Part shown: positions 9,291 to 18,055 of the stretch, in pieces
Position numbering within the stretch: the first letter of the stretch is position 1
How the letters are laid out: the number at the start of each line of letters is the position of its first letter
Assembly (NCBI GenBank): GCA_020719045.1
Contig: DYQY01000004.1
Coordinates: forward strand, 62,001 to 126,000
Source of the DNA: Candidatus Termititenax sp.
GTDB lineage: Bacteria; Margulisbacteria; Riflemargulisbacteria; GWF2-35-9; DYQY01
Direction: 5' to 3'
DNA length: 64,000 nucleotides
The notes under the pieces: generated by a model
Database searches by the model: none
The model's input: the letters and a program-made list of their open reading frames with translations, nothing else
Told to the model about the DNA's origin: nothing
Made by a program: the position numbers and the translations under genes

Positions 9291-10019
9291 TTACTCAACC
9301 AATCCGTTAACAAAATTATAAATTATCTTATCTTTACTCTTCATTATCTTGTCAGCCGCTTCAGTTTTAATTGCTTTTCCTTCAACAAACATATATATTT
9401 CCTGAGAAACATTAAGGATTGTACTTATCTGATGTGTCACTATTACAGAGGTAGCTCCTATATAATCCGTTAACTTATTAATTAATTGCTCAATTACTGT
9501 AGAAGTTATAGGGTCAAGCCCAGTTGTCGGTTCATCAAAAAATATTACTTTTGGATCATTAATAATAGCCCTTGCAATAGCTACCCGTTTTTTCATGCCA
9601 CCACTTAATTCAGAAGGAAGCTTGTTATAAGCACTTCCTAGCTCAACAAGGTCCAATGCATTCATCACCTTGGACTTAATCTGACCAGTAGTCATGTTAG
9701 TATGCTCTTTTAATACCAACCCTACATTTTCTGCTACAGTCAATGAATCAAACAATGCTGATGATTGAAAAACCATCCCAAAACCTAGTCTTATCTTATT
9801 CTTTTCTCTCTCTTTTAATCCACTCAAAGATGTTCCATCTATTAAAATTTCTCCTGATTCAAATTTCTCTAAACCTAAAATAAGCCTTAATAAAGTACTT
9901 TTACCACATCCGCTTTGACCAATAATAGTTGTTCTTTTTTTCTCCTTAATACTCAAATTAAGTCCATTTAGGATTCTTTTATCATTATATATCTTAACTA
10001 AATTATTTATCTCTATCAT
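9291..10019 (-). CDS. mlaF: MlaF-type ABC transporter ATPase
   Basis: Cytoplasmic ATPase driving the MCE lipid transporter. Walker A is G-Q-S-G-C-G-K-S-T-L (about 34-43), the signature is L-S-G-G-M-K-K-R-V-A (about 138), Walker B is V-I-F-F-D-E-P-T-T-G-L-D (about 159) and the H-loop is in V-T-H-Q. The 242-aa length is typical. Its ATG overlaps the mlaE stop in TAATG. It fits the Mla/TGD branch (with MlaE and MlaD neighbours) rather than a drug exporter. Confidence 0.95.
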   Translation of the reverse strand: MIEINNLVKIYNDKRILNGLNLSIKEKKRTTIIGQSGCGKSTLLRLILGLEKFESGEILIDGTSLSGLKEREKNKIRLGFGMVFQSSALFDSLTVAENVGLVLKEHTNMTTGQIKSKVMNALDLVELGSAYNKLPSELSGGMKKRVAIARAIINDPKVIFFDEPTTGLDPITSTVIEQLINKLTDYIGATSVIVTHQISTILNVSQEIYMFVEGKAIKTEAADKIMKSKDKIIYNFVNGLVE

Positions 10020-10783
10020 TAGAACACCAAAAAGGAAACGAAAAAATTAAGAATGAACAAAATAATCAAAGACGCAACAACTGCTAAAGTGGCTGACATA
10101 CCTATTCCCTGTGAACCTGACTTAGTTCTTGATCCAACAAATGTAGCAGTTAAAGCAATAACAGCTCCAAACAAAGGACCTTTAATCAAAACACCTGCCA
10201 GAATATCTGTAGCATCTAACATATGAGCTGCAGATACAAAATATGCTACAGAATTTCCGTTATAAACTACAACATAAATAAGCATACCAGCCATAAATCC
10301 AATAAAGTCAGCAAAAATAATGAGTAATGGTAACATACATACCAGAGCAATAAATCTTGGAGCATATAAATATGAATATGGATCAAGCGCCATTGATTTA
10401 AGCGCATCTAACTGCTCTGTAACCTTCATAGCAGCTATCTCTGAAGATATTGCAGCACCAACCCTTGCGGCAACAACAACTGCAGTTAACAATGGTCCTA
10501 ACTCTCTCCATATAGCAAAGCCTACTATTCCACCAATAATCTTGGCAGCACCCATTCTTAAGAACTCTTTAGTTACCTGACTTGAAAATACCATACCAAC
10601 GAAAGTTAAAGTGATAGCTGTAATTACAAAAGACTGAGCTCCAACTTTATACATCTGCTCGGTAACTCGACTCATTTTAAGCTCTTTAGAAAATACTCGT
10701 TTTAAAACACGACTACAAAATAAGGAATAAGACCCAAGTATATTAAATATATTAATTACATAACTACCTATTACTTCAAACAT
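10019..10783 (-). CDS. mlaE: MlaE-family permease
   Basis: Inner-membrane permease of the MCE/Mla phospholipid transporter. It shows five or so membrane helices, the conserved G-A-A-K-I-I-G-G-I-V-G-F-A-I-W-R-E-L-G-P region, and A-A-R-V-G-A-A-I-S-S-E-I-A-A-M-K-V-T-E-Q near the centre, both hallmarks of the MlaE/TGD1 family. At 254 aa it is the expected length. It is the first of three tightly packed genes, mlaE-mlaF-mlaD. Their presence in turn indicates a second membrane. Confidence 0.95.
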   Translation of the reverse strand: MFEVIGSYVINIFNILGSYSLFCSRVLKRVFSKELKMSRVTEQMYKVGAQSFVITAITLTFVGMVFSSQVTKEFLRMGAAKIIGGIVGFAIWRELGPLLTAVVVAARVGAAISSEIAAMKVTEQLDALKSMALDPYSYLYAPRFIALVCMLPLLIIFADFIGFMAGMLIYVVVYNGNSVAYFVSAAHMLDATDILAGVLIKGPLFGAVIALTATFVGSRTKSGSQGIGMSATLAVVASLIILFILNFFVSFLVF

Positions 10784-10786
10784 ATC

Positions 10787-11347
10787 TTAATTATAAGGTT
10801 TTATTCTTAACCTTTCCAGCTTACTATAAACACAACCACAATAATCCTGCCTATACATACCTTCGTTTTTACTAAGTTCTACAGACTTTTTATAACCATT
10901 TTTTTTCTTAAAGTCCCTCTCCAAATAGTTCATGCCGTATTCGTCACCTAAACGTTTGCCAATCTCATTTATCATTTCAGCATGCTTATATGGACTAACG
11001 GTAAGCGTAGAAGCAAAATAACCAATGCCATTCTCAGTGGCTTTCATTGCTGTTAACCTAAGTCTATCTTCATAACAATAATAGCATCTATCTCCGCTTT
11101 TCTCTGTTGCCCATTTATTGTCACTCACCATCTTAAACCAAGCCTTAACATCTGAACTATCAAAGTAGAATGCTAATCCAAGTTTACTTGCATACTTCTC
11201 TGATTCAACTCTTCTTAATTCCTGCTCTCGTACTGGATGAATGTTTGGATTATAAAAAAACAGATATACGACAAATTCTTTACTTAACTCTTCAATAACT
11301 GAAGTTGAGCATGGAGCACAGCACACATGTAATAGAAGCTTTTCCAC
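10787..11347 (-). CDS. queH: Epoxyqueuosine reductase QueH
   Basis: Reduces epoxyqueuosine to queuosine in tRNA; the QueH type replaces the cobalamin-dependent QueG. The hallmark paired cysteines are present: H-V-C-C-A-P-C-S at 8-15, G-D-R-C-Y-Y-C-Y-E-D-R-L near 87 and Y-C-G-C-V-Y-S near 170, which bind an iron-sulfur cluster and metal. The length (186 aa) is normal. queD in the same window (21029) supports an active queuosine pathway. It sits between the RNase J gene (4 nt) and mlaE (3 nt), so it is operonic. Confidence 0.93.
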   Translation of the reverse strand: MEKLLLHVCCAPCSTSVIEELSKEFVVYLFFYNPNIHPVREQELRRVESEKYASKLGLAFYFDSSDVKAWFKMVSDNKWATEKSGDRCYYCYEDRLRLTAMKATENGIGYFASTLTVSPYKHAEMINEIGKRLGDEYGMNYLERDFKKKNGYKKSVELSKNEGMYRQDYCGCVYSKLERLRIKPYN

Positions 11348-11351
11348 TTAA

Positions 11352-12980
11352 TTAAAGAATGATAGGAATTACCAATGGTCGTTTACCAATTTTTTTGAGC
11401 ATATATTTTCTAACACTGTCAGAAATTTCTTTCTCTATATTTTCAAGAGCTATATTGCCTGCTCCTGAACGATAATTAAACTGGTCAACGATACTATCCT
11501 TAATCCCAATCATAAAATCATCAGGAGGATTTGATATCCCTTTCATCTTAAGTGCTACATTTTGGATAATCCTTTTATCTCGATCCATAAACACAACAAT
11601 ACTAACAACTCCATTAGCTGCCATTAATTGCCTGTCATCAATTATTCCTTGGTCTTCAAAGCAATTGCTATTACTATCAATGTATATTAAAGAGTTCTCA
11701 ACTCTACCAACTAAAGAAATCTTCTTCTTATCAATCTCTAACTGATCACCATTTTCAGGAATATAGACTTTCTCAACAATTCCAAGCTCCTCGGCTAACT
11801 CTTTATGCGCTAATAAATGTCTATACTCACCATGAATAGGAATAAAGAACTTAGGCTTAACAAGCTCAAGCATCAACTTAAGTTCTTCAGCATAGGCATG
11901 TCCGGAAACATGCATCTTTGAACCAGCTTCATAAATAACCTTTACACCTTTTCTGCCTAGTTTATTAATGTTTGAGTAAACCATTTTCTCGTTACCAGGG
12001 ATTGGCAATGCTGACATAATAACCGTATCGTTTTCTTTTAAAGAAAAAAATGGATGCTTATCATTTGCCATCCTAGTAAGTGCTGCTAATGGCTCCCCCT
12101 GACTCCCAGTAACCAAAACTAATATCTGTTCGTCAGCGTAATTATCAACATCGTTCATAGAAATAATATCTTCATCATCAAAATCTAAATAACCAAGTCT
12201 TCTTGCAATAGCTGAGGTATTTTCCATGCTCTTACCAACAAAGCAAATCTTACGTCCAAACTTCTTTCCTACATTTATTGCTTGTTGTAATCTATGAATA
12301 TTGCTCGAGAAAGTGGCTACTAAAAGCCTTCCATCTACACCTGCAAACTCTTTTTCAAAAGCATCCCCAACATGCTTCTCCGACTGAGTATGGCCTTTTT
12401 TTACTGCATTTGTACTATCGCTCATGAACAGTAAAACGCCCTTATTTCCGATATTTGCTATTCGCTTCAAATCAACTACTTTTCCGTCTACTGGAGTGTA
12501 ATCAATTTTAAAATCACCTGAATGCACAATTAGACCTGCTGGTGAATGAATAATCGTCATAACACCATCTGGGATAGAGTGACTTACTCTTACGAACTCC
12601 AAACGAAAATGGTTAAACTTAACAACACTCTTTTCATTTACTTCAACTAATTTATATTTCTTTATATCAGCTTCCATCAGTTTATGTTCAACCATACCTA
12701 ACGTAAGCTTAGTTCCATAAATTGGAACATTAATCTTTTCTATAAAATGAGCAATGGCACCAATATGGTCCTCATGACCATGAGTTAAAAAAATTCCCTT
12801 AATGTCCTTTTGATGTTCTTCAAAATAGGAAAAACTTGGTATTATTTTATCTATACCATGCAAATCAGCATCAGGGAACATAATTCCAGCATCAATGATA
12901 ATCATTTCATTAGCATGCTGAAAACTCATCATGTTCATGCCTATTCCATCTAGGCCACCAAATAAGCTTAGCTTAACCAT
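11352..12980 (-). CDS. rnj: Ribonuclease J
   Basis: Metallo-beta-lactamase/beta-CASP ribonuclease with endo- and 5'-3' exonuclease activity in mRNA decay and rRNA processing. The zinc motif T-H-G-H-E-D-H-I-G-A is near residue 66, S-D-S-T-N-A near 186, the beta-CASP region follows, and H-V-S-G-H-A-Y-A-E-E-L and P-I-H-G-E-Y-R-H-L are near 360-385. At 542 aa it matches RNase J (about 555). It begins immediately after the dapA stop with no gap. The dapA-RNase J adjacency is shared with Bacillus. Confidence 0.95.
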   Translation of the reverse strand: MVKLSLFGGLDGIGMNMMSFQHANEMIIIDAGIMFPDADLHGIDKIIPSFSYFEEHQKDIKGIFLTHGHEDHIGAIAHFIEKINVPIYGTKLTLGMVEHKLMEADIKKYKLVEVNEKSVVKFNHFRLEFVRVSHSIPDGVMTIIHSPAGLIVHSGDFKIDYTPVDGKVVDLKRIANIGNKGVLLFMSDSTNAVKKGHTQSEKHVGDAFEKEFAGVDGRLLVATFSSNIHRLQQAINVGKKFGRKICFVGKSMENTSAIARRLGYLDFDDEDIISMNDVDNYADEQILVLVTGSQGEPLAALTRMANDKHPFFSLKENDTVIMSALPIPGNEKMVYSNINKLGRKGVKVIYEAGSKMHVSGHAYAEELKLMLELVKPKFFIPIHGEYRHLLAHKELAEELGIVEKVYIPENGDQLEIDKKKISLVGRVENSLIYIDSNSNCFEDQGIIDDRQLMAANGVVSIVVFMDRDKRIIQNVALKMKGISNPPDDFMIGIKDSIVDQFNYRSGAGNIALENIEKEISDSVRKYMLKKIGKRPLVIPIIL

Positions 12981-13877
12981 TTACTTCGTTAGTCCAAGAG
13001 ACACAAGAACTGATTTAATCTTCTGCTCTTGCTCGGCATTTACAGGAACTAATGGCAATCTTGTACCACCAACATTAAGCCCTGCTAATTTTAAAGCAGC
13101 CTTAACAGGTGATGGATTTGATGTAATAAACAGAACGCTAAAAATATCCTTTAATTTCTGATTAATAGCTTCAGCAGTTTTTAAATCACCTTTCTCGAAA
13201 GCTGAAATCATTGCCTGAATATCGTTACCAACTAAGTGAGAAGCAACACTGATAACACCAACAGCTCCAATTTTTAGAGCATCAAGCGTTAGTCCATCAT
13301 CTCCACTGTATAATGTAAAATCTTTCTGTTTTACTAAATCAACTACTTCTTTCATCTGATCAATATTTCCAGATGCTTCTTTAATACAAATATATTGTGG
13401 ATTTGCTTTAACAATCTTATTAACTGTTTCAGGAAGCATATTAACGCCTGTACGTCCTGGAATATTATAAATTATCAAAGGAAGCTCTGTATTTTCAGCT
13501 ACTTTTGAGTAATGAGCAAACATTCCATCTTGAGATGGTTTATTGTAATAAGGAACAACAATCATGGCACCATGCACGCCAATCTTTTCTGCCATCTTTG
13601 TATACTTAATTGTTGTTTCAGTAGAATTACTGCCTGTACCAGCAATAACTTTTACCTTACTACCAACTTCATCCAAAACAGTAGCATACAACAGTAAATC
13701 TTCTTCGTGACTTAAGGTTGGAGACTCTCCAGTTGTTCCAGTCACAAGAATTGCATCACTACCTTCATTAACTAATTTACGTGCTAATGCCTTTGTTTGT
13801 GCAAGATCTATCTCACCGTTCTTATCAAATGGTGTTACCATTGCTGTTATTACTTTACCAAAATACGGCATACTCAT
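12981..13877 (-). CDS. dapA: 4-hydroxy-tetrahydrodipicolinate synthase
   Basis: Condenses aspartate semialdehyde with pyruvate, the first committed step to diaminopimelate and lysine. The N-terminus G-K-V-I-T-A-M-V-T-P-F, the G-T-T-G-E-S-P-T motif, Y-N-I-P-G-R-T and the Schiff-base lysine in I-C-I-K-E-A-S-G are present. At 298 aa it is normal. A GGAGG site precedes two closely spaced ATGs (13877 and 13871), so the exact start is uncertain by two residues. It shares the cluster with asd and dapB. Confidence 0.96.
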   Translation of the reverse strand: MSMPYFGKVITAMVTPFDKNGEIDLAQTKALARKLVNEGSDAILVTGTTGESPTLSHEEDLLLYATVLDEVGSKVKVIAGTGSNSTETTIKYTKMAEKIGVHGAMIVVPYYNKPSQDGMFAHYSKVAENTELPLIIYNIPGRTGVNMLPETVNKIVKANPQYICIKEASGNIDQMKEVVDLVKQKDFTLYSGDDGLTLDALKIGAVGVISVASHLVGNDIQAMISAFEKGDLKTAEAINQKLKDIFSVLFITSNPSPVKAALKLAGLNVGGTRLPLVPVNAEQEQKIKSVLVSLGLTK

Positions 13878-13888
13878 TCTGTTCCTCC

Positions 13889-14485
13889 TTATTTATAGAT
13901 ATATATTGTAAAATCATTATCTAAATAATCGTGTCTTAATATAACACGTTCATAACGATTCTTACACAACGCAAAAATCTCTAATGGATTATAATAATAC
14001 AAACTTGGATATCTTTCATCTGAATTAGCATAACTACTAAGTAAATTAAAAGCGATCCCTTTCTTTGCTACCCTGTCCAAGCAGGTAATCTGGTCTGTAA
14101 TATATCTTAGATTATCCTCAACTAATAAATTAAAAGCTCCAGAAACAAAAACATAATCATATAGTCTATTACAGTTCTGCAACTCTAACTCTGCAAATGA
14201 GCCATCTGGATACTTTTTATAAGCTAACTGGACCATCTTTGGATGCAAATCAATACCCTGATAACTTACTGCAGAAAAGTTCTCATTAAGAAAAGGAAGA
14301 AAATCTCCAACTCCGCAACCAACATCCAGAACAGAACTTAAGCTAATATCTGCAATCTGTGTTAAAACATTAAACCTTATTAGCTGTGTATCTTTTGAAC
14401 TCCATCCAATAACTTCCGAGCTATCTATCGGATATGAAGAAATCATCAAATCAAAAAACTTAATAATTTCTTTCTTAATCGTCAT
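13889..14485 (-). CDS. Class I SAM-dependent methyltransferase, substrate unknown
   Basis: A 198-aa Rossmann-fold methyltransferase. The SAM-binding motif I is V-L-D-V-G-C-G-V-G-D-F near residue 53, with an acidic motif II in G-I-D-L-H-P-K-M. There is no extra domain and I cannot name the substrate. It lies between asd (its ATG directly follows the asd stop) and dapA (11 nt), embedded in a lysine-pathway cluster, but nothing in the sequence links it to amino-acid synthesis. Confidence 0.85.
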   Translation of the reverse strand: MTIKKEIIKFFDLMISSYPIDSSEVIGWSSKDTQLIRFNVLTQIADISLSSVLDVGCGVGDFLPFLNENFSAVSYQGIDLHPKMVQLAYKKYPDGSFAELELQNCNRLYDYVFVSGAFNLLVEDNLRYITDQITCLDRVAKKGIAFNLLSSYANSDERYPSLYYYNPLEIFALCKNRYERVILRHDYLDNDFTIYIYK

Positions 14486-15502
14486 CTAGATAAGTTCTTG
14501 ATTCACTAACTCAAAAGCAATCTGTACTGCATTGAAGGCAGCACCTTTTCTGAGATTATTAGAAACACAGAATAAAGCTATTCCATTTGGAACTGAAAAA
14601 TCACGTCTAATTCTTCCTACTAAGGTATCATTAGTTTCTACACAATCAGCTGGTGTCGGATAAGTATTAGTTGCAACGTCATCCATAACCCTAACATTTG
14701 GAACTCCAGCAATAAGCTCTCTTACTTTCTCAATATCAAAAGGTTTCTCAGTTTCAATATTTAGAGCTTCGCTATGTCCAATGAATGCAGGAACTCTAAC
14801 GCAATTGGCAACTACTTCGATACTATCGTCTCCAAAAATTTTTTTTGTTTCATTAGTCATCTTCATCTCTTCTTTAGTGAATCCATTTTCTAAAAATGAA
14901 TCAATATGAGGAATAACGTTGAAGGCTATCTGTTTTGTAAACTTCTTTGGTTTAGTTGGACCATTCCCATTAACAATACTGATTGTTTGATTTAACATCT
15001 CATCCATTGCTTCTTTACCGGCTCCAGAAGTTGCCTGATATGTAGAAACAACAACTCTCTTAATCTTAAAATGCTCATGAATTGGAAGCAAAGGTAATAC
15101 CATCTGCGCTGTTGAACAATTAGGATTAGCAATAATACCCTGATGCTTTCTTACATCATGCGCATTTACTTCTGGCACAACTAGTGGCACATTTGGATCC
15201 ATTCTAAAAAAGCTAGTATTATCAATAACAACAGCACCACTAGCTGCGGCGATTGGAGCATACTTCTCACTAACAGAACTACCTGCACTAAAAAGAGCAA
15301 TATGAATACCCTTAAATGACTCTTCAGTCAATAATTCAACTTTAACATTTTCACCATTATACTCAATACGAGAACCAGCAGAGCGCTCTGATGCTAAAGG
15401 CAAAAGTTTAGCTACAGGAAACTTTGTTTCCTCTAAAACTTTTATCATTTCTGTTCCTACTACTCCTGTTGCTCCTACTACTGCTACATTATACCCTTGC
15501 AT
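14486..15502 (-). CDS. asd: Aspartate-semialdehyde dehydrogenase
   Basis: Reduces aspartyl phosphate to aspartate semialdehyde for lysine, threonine, methionine and diaminopimelate. The NADP-binding V-V-G-A-T-G-V-V-G is at the N-terminus, the catalytic Cys in N-P-N-C-S-T-A-Q-M near 130, and the glycine-rich Q-A-T-S-G-A-G-K-E-A region follows. The frame also has an ATG at 15514, but GGAGG lies at ideal spacing before the ATG at 15502, which gives M-Q-G-Y-N-V-A-V-V-G and 338 aa. Heptanucleotide repeats lie just upstream, between it and dapB. Confidence 0.95.
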   Translation of the reverse strand: MQGYNVAVVGATGVVGTEMIKVLEETKFPVAKLLPLASERSAGSRIEYNGENVKVELLTEESFKGIHIALFSAGSSVSEKYAPIAAASGAVVIDNTSFFRMDPNVPLVVPEVNAHDVRKHQGIIANPNCSTAQMVLPLLPIHEHFKIKRVVVSTYQATSGAGKEAMDEMLNQTISIVNGNGPTKPKKFTKQIAFNVIPHIDSFLENGFTKEEMKMTNETKKIFGDDSIEVVANCVRVPAFIGHSEALNIETEKPFDIEKVRELIAGVPNVRVMDDVATNTYPTPADCVETNDTLVGRIRRDFSVPNGIALFCVSNNLRKGAAFNAVQIAFELVNQELI

Positions 15503-15540
15503 AATTTCCTCCATTGATAATTTTTGTTTATTATAAAACT

Positions 15541-15575
15541 AAAAGATAAAAGACAAAAGATTAAAGATTAAAGGC
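15541..15575 (+). repeat. Heptanucleotide tandem repeat, 5 units
   Basis: Five units of exactly 7 nt: AAAAGAT, AAAAGAC, AAAAGAT, TAAAGAT, TAAAGGC, consensus WAAAGAY. They fill much of the asd-dapB gap. The period equals that of three other intergenic arrays in this window, although the unit sequence differs from those. Cyanobacteria are known for such short tandem repeats of 7 nt. Confidence 0.7.
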
Positions 15576-15576
15576 A

Positions 15577-16317
15577 CTAAGAAAGGCCGAAAATATCTTC
15601 TAATCCGTATGTTAATCCTGTTCTATTAATTACTTCTCTTATTGATAGCAAAACACCAGGCATGTAACACTCCCTAGAAGTTGCATCATGTCTGAGCGTT
15701 AAGTATTGTCCAGTTGCACCAAAAATAACTTCTTGATGAGCTACCATACCTGGCAACCTTACACTATGAATTTTGATTCCTTTAAAGTCACCACCTCGAG
15801 CACCTTCAATATTGGCAACTTTATCTTTCGTGTTTAAGTTAAACTTATCTCGTTCCTCAGACATAAGCTGAGCTGTTTTAACTGCAGTACCGGAAGGAAA
15901 GTCAACTTTCTGATCATGATGGTATTCAACAATTTCAGCTGTATCAAAGTGCTTTGCAGCAATCTTGGCAAAATGCATTTGAAAAATTGTTCCAATAGCA
16001 AAGTTTGGACCAATAATTACATTCTTTTTATACTCTGAACACCATTTCTTAACCTGATCTAAATCCTCATCCGTAAAACCTGTAGTACCAATTACAGCAT
16101 GAGCTCCATTACTCAAAATAGCCTTAACATTTTCCATTCTACTTTCTGGCCTAGTAAAATCAACAACAACATCAACCTTATTATCCTTTAAATAGTTATT
16201 AAGATTGTCATCAGCATCTAAACCTTTAACAAATGTCATATCTTTTTCATTACTCACAGCATTAATTACTGTTTTGCCCATTTTACCTAAGGCGCCATTA
16301 ATTACTATCTTTATCAT
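15577..16317 (-). CDS. dapB: 4-hydroxy-tetrahydrodipicolinate reductase
   Basis: NAD(P)H-dependent reduction of the DapA product in diaminopimelate synthesis. Visible features are the nucleotide-binding I-N-G-A-L-G-K-M-G-K-T at the start, V-V-D-F-T-R-P-E-S, I-G-T-T-G-F-T, and the catalytic block E-I-V-E-Y-H-H-D-Q-K-V-D-F-P-S-G-T-A. At 246 aa it is slightly shorter than E. coli DapB (273). It is followed by asd and dapA, so three consecutive steps are encoded here. Confidence 0.96.
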   Translation of the reverse strand: MIKIVINGALGKMGKTVINAVSNEKDMTFVKGLDADDNLNNYLKDNKVDVVVDFTRPESRMENVKAILSNGAHAVIGTTGFTDEDLDQVKKWCSEYKKNVIIGPNFAIGTIFQMHFAKIAAKHFDTAEIVEYHHDQKVDFPSGTAVKTAQLMSEERDKFNLNTKDKVANIEGARGGDFKGIKIHSVRLPGMVAHQEVIFGATGQYLTLRHDATSRECYMPGVLLSIREVINRTGLTYGLEDIFGLS

Positions 16318-16328
16318 GCCTATCTCCT

Positions 16329-16772
16329 TTATTTACCAGTGGAACCAAAACCACCCTCGCCTCGTTTTGTCTCATCAACATTCACAACAACATTGAATGC
16401 TGCTTGAACAACTGGAGCTAAAACAAATTGAGCAATCCTGTCTCCTCGCTTAATCACAAACTCCTCATTTCCACTATTCCATATTATAACTTTAACTTCT
16501 CCCCTATAATCTGCGTCAATTGTTCCTGGGGAATTTGGAATCATTATTCCATATTTATACGCAAGTCCACTTCTTGGACGAACTTGCCCTTCATAGCCCA
16601 CAGGTATTTCCATCTTTAACCCAGTAGCTACTAAATCTCTTTGGCCTGCACGTAAAACCTTATCCTCAGCTGAAACCAAATCAAATCCAGAAGCAAATTC
16701 TGTTTGATATTTAGGCAAATCTAGCCCTTCAAAGTGTTGCAGTTTCTCAATATTTAATTTCACTATATCCAC
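16329..16772 (-). CDS. dut: dUTP diphosphatase (trimeric dUTPase)
   Basis: Hydrolyses dUTP to dUMP, keeping uracil out of DNA. The five trimeric dUTPase motifs are visible: G-F-D-L-V-S-A, P-R-S-G-L-A, N-S-P-G-T-I-D-A-D-Y-R-G-E, R-G-D-R-I-A-Q, and the C-terminal R-G-E-G-G-F-G-S-T-G. At 147 aa it is a normal length. It is 5 nt downstream of the M16 peptidase and 11 nt before dapB, so it is part of the long rpsO cluster. Confidence 0.97.
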   Translation of the reverse strand: MDIVKLNIEKLQHFEGLDLPKYQTEFASGFDLVSAEDKVLRAGQRDLVATGLKMEIPVGYEGQVRPRSGLAYKYGIMIPNSPGTIDADYRGEVKVIIWNSGNEEFVIKRGDRIAQFVLAPVVQAAFNVVVNVDETKRGEGGFGSTGK

Positions 16773-16777
16773 AGTAG

Positions 16778-18055
16778 TTATCCTTCTAAATTAAACATAT
16801 CTTCAAATGGATTCCCATCAAAGTCACCAATTGCAGTTAACGAGAAATGTTTCTCATCAAACAAATACTCACAAAGATGTATTATATCTTCTTTTTTTAT
16901 TCTTTCCACTTCCTCAGCAACTTCATCAATACTGACAGATTTTCTATAATAAAAGAAGTTTTTGCCATTCCAGCTCATCTTGCTAGAAGAAGATTCAAGC
17001 CCTAAAATAAGCCCGCTCTTCAATTGATTCTTAGCTCTTTGCAAGTTTTCATCGTTTATCAATGAAGGAAATGTCCTAAATGTGTCCAAAATAATTTTAA
17101 CAACATCTATGATATTTTTCATGTCTGCACCAGCATAAACAGAAAACAGACCACAATCCCTAAAATACATTGGATAGGAATAGATAGAATATACCAAGCC
17201 CCTCTTTTCTCTAACCTCTTGAAATAAAACACTACTCATTGATCCACCAAGTATACTTGATAAAACCAACAGAGGGTATCTATTAGGATTATGATAAGAA
17301 ATACCTCTAGTTCCTAAACATAAATGTACTTGCTTTGTATCTTTCTTAACTAAATTAATACCAGGATGATAAGAAGGTAAAGGAAAAGACTTAACTCTTT
17401 CAATGGTAGGTGCAAATCCACCAAAATACTTATCGATCTTGGCTAAAATATCTTTTTTATCACAATTACCAGAAACCGAAATAGTTATGTGTTCTGGCAA
17501 ATAATGTTCACTAATATACGCAAGGATATCTTCCCTTGTAATTTTTTCAACAACTTCTTTTGTACCTATCACTGGTTGACCTAAGTAAAACCCTGGCCAC
17601 ATATTTCTAACAAAAAGATCGTGGATATACTCATCTGGACTGTCTTCATACATCTTTATCTCTTGCAAAATTACTTGCTTCTCAGTATCAATATCTTTTT
17701 GCTCGTATTTTGAATTAAAAAAAATATCAGCTAACAAATCTAAAGCAACATCAAAGCAATCATCAACTACAACAGAATAATAGCTAGTATGTTCCTTACT
17801 GGTATAAGCATTTAACTTGCCTCCTACAGAGTCCAATTCTTCAGCTATTTGCTTAGCATTACGTTTGCTAGTACCTTTAAAATTCATATGCTCAATAAAA
17901 TGGGATATCCCGTTTTGGGAAGGCAACTCAAAAGCAGAACCACAGTCCACAAATATTCCGATGGCTATGCTTCTTACACTTTCAACAGGCTCGACAATGA
18001 CAGTTATGCCATTGTCGAGTCTAGTAATCTCAGCAGTAGATGCTGACTTAGTCAT
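16778..18055 (-). CDS. M16-family zinc peptidase (MlpA/YmxG-like)
   Basis: Processing-peptidase family protein. The inverted zinc motif H-F-I-E-H-M (HXXEH) is near residue 50 and the distal Glu lies in the following helix; an R/Y-containing G-L-V-Y-S-I-Y-S block near 300 is typical of the second half. At 425 aa it has the usual two-domain length. Its ATG overlaps the pnp stop by one base (TGATG). In Bacillus the equivalent gene (mlpA/ymxG) also lies downstream of pnpA. The substrate is unknown. Confidence 0.93.
   Translation of the reverse strand: MTKSASTAEITRLDNGITVIVEPVESVRSIAIGIFVDCGSAFELPSQNGISHFIEHMNFKGTSKRNAKQIAEELDSVGGKLNAYTSKEHTSYYSVVVDDCFDVALDLLADIFFNSKYEQKDIDTEKQVILQEIKMYEDSPDEYIHDLFVRNMWPGFYLGQPVIGTKEVVEKITREDILAYISEHYLPEHITISVSGNCDKKDILAKIDKYFGGFAPTIERVKSFPLPSYHPGINLVKKDTKQVHLCLGTRGISYHNPNRYPLLVLSSILGGSMSSVLFQEVREKRGLVYSIYSYPMYFRDCGLFSVYAGADMKNIIDVVKIILDTFRTFPSLINDENLQRAKNQLKSGLILGLESSSSKMSWNGKNFFYYRKSVSIDEVAEEVERIKKEDIIHLCEYLFDEKHFSLTAIGDFDGNPFEDMFNLEG

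Noticed and set aside
15515..15576. Possible lysine riboswitch between dapB and asd
   Set aside because: The gap is only about 60 bp and is filled by the heptad repeat; a lysine riboswitch needs about 170 nt.
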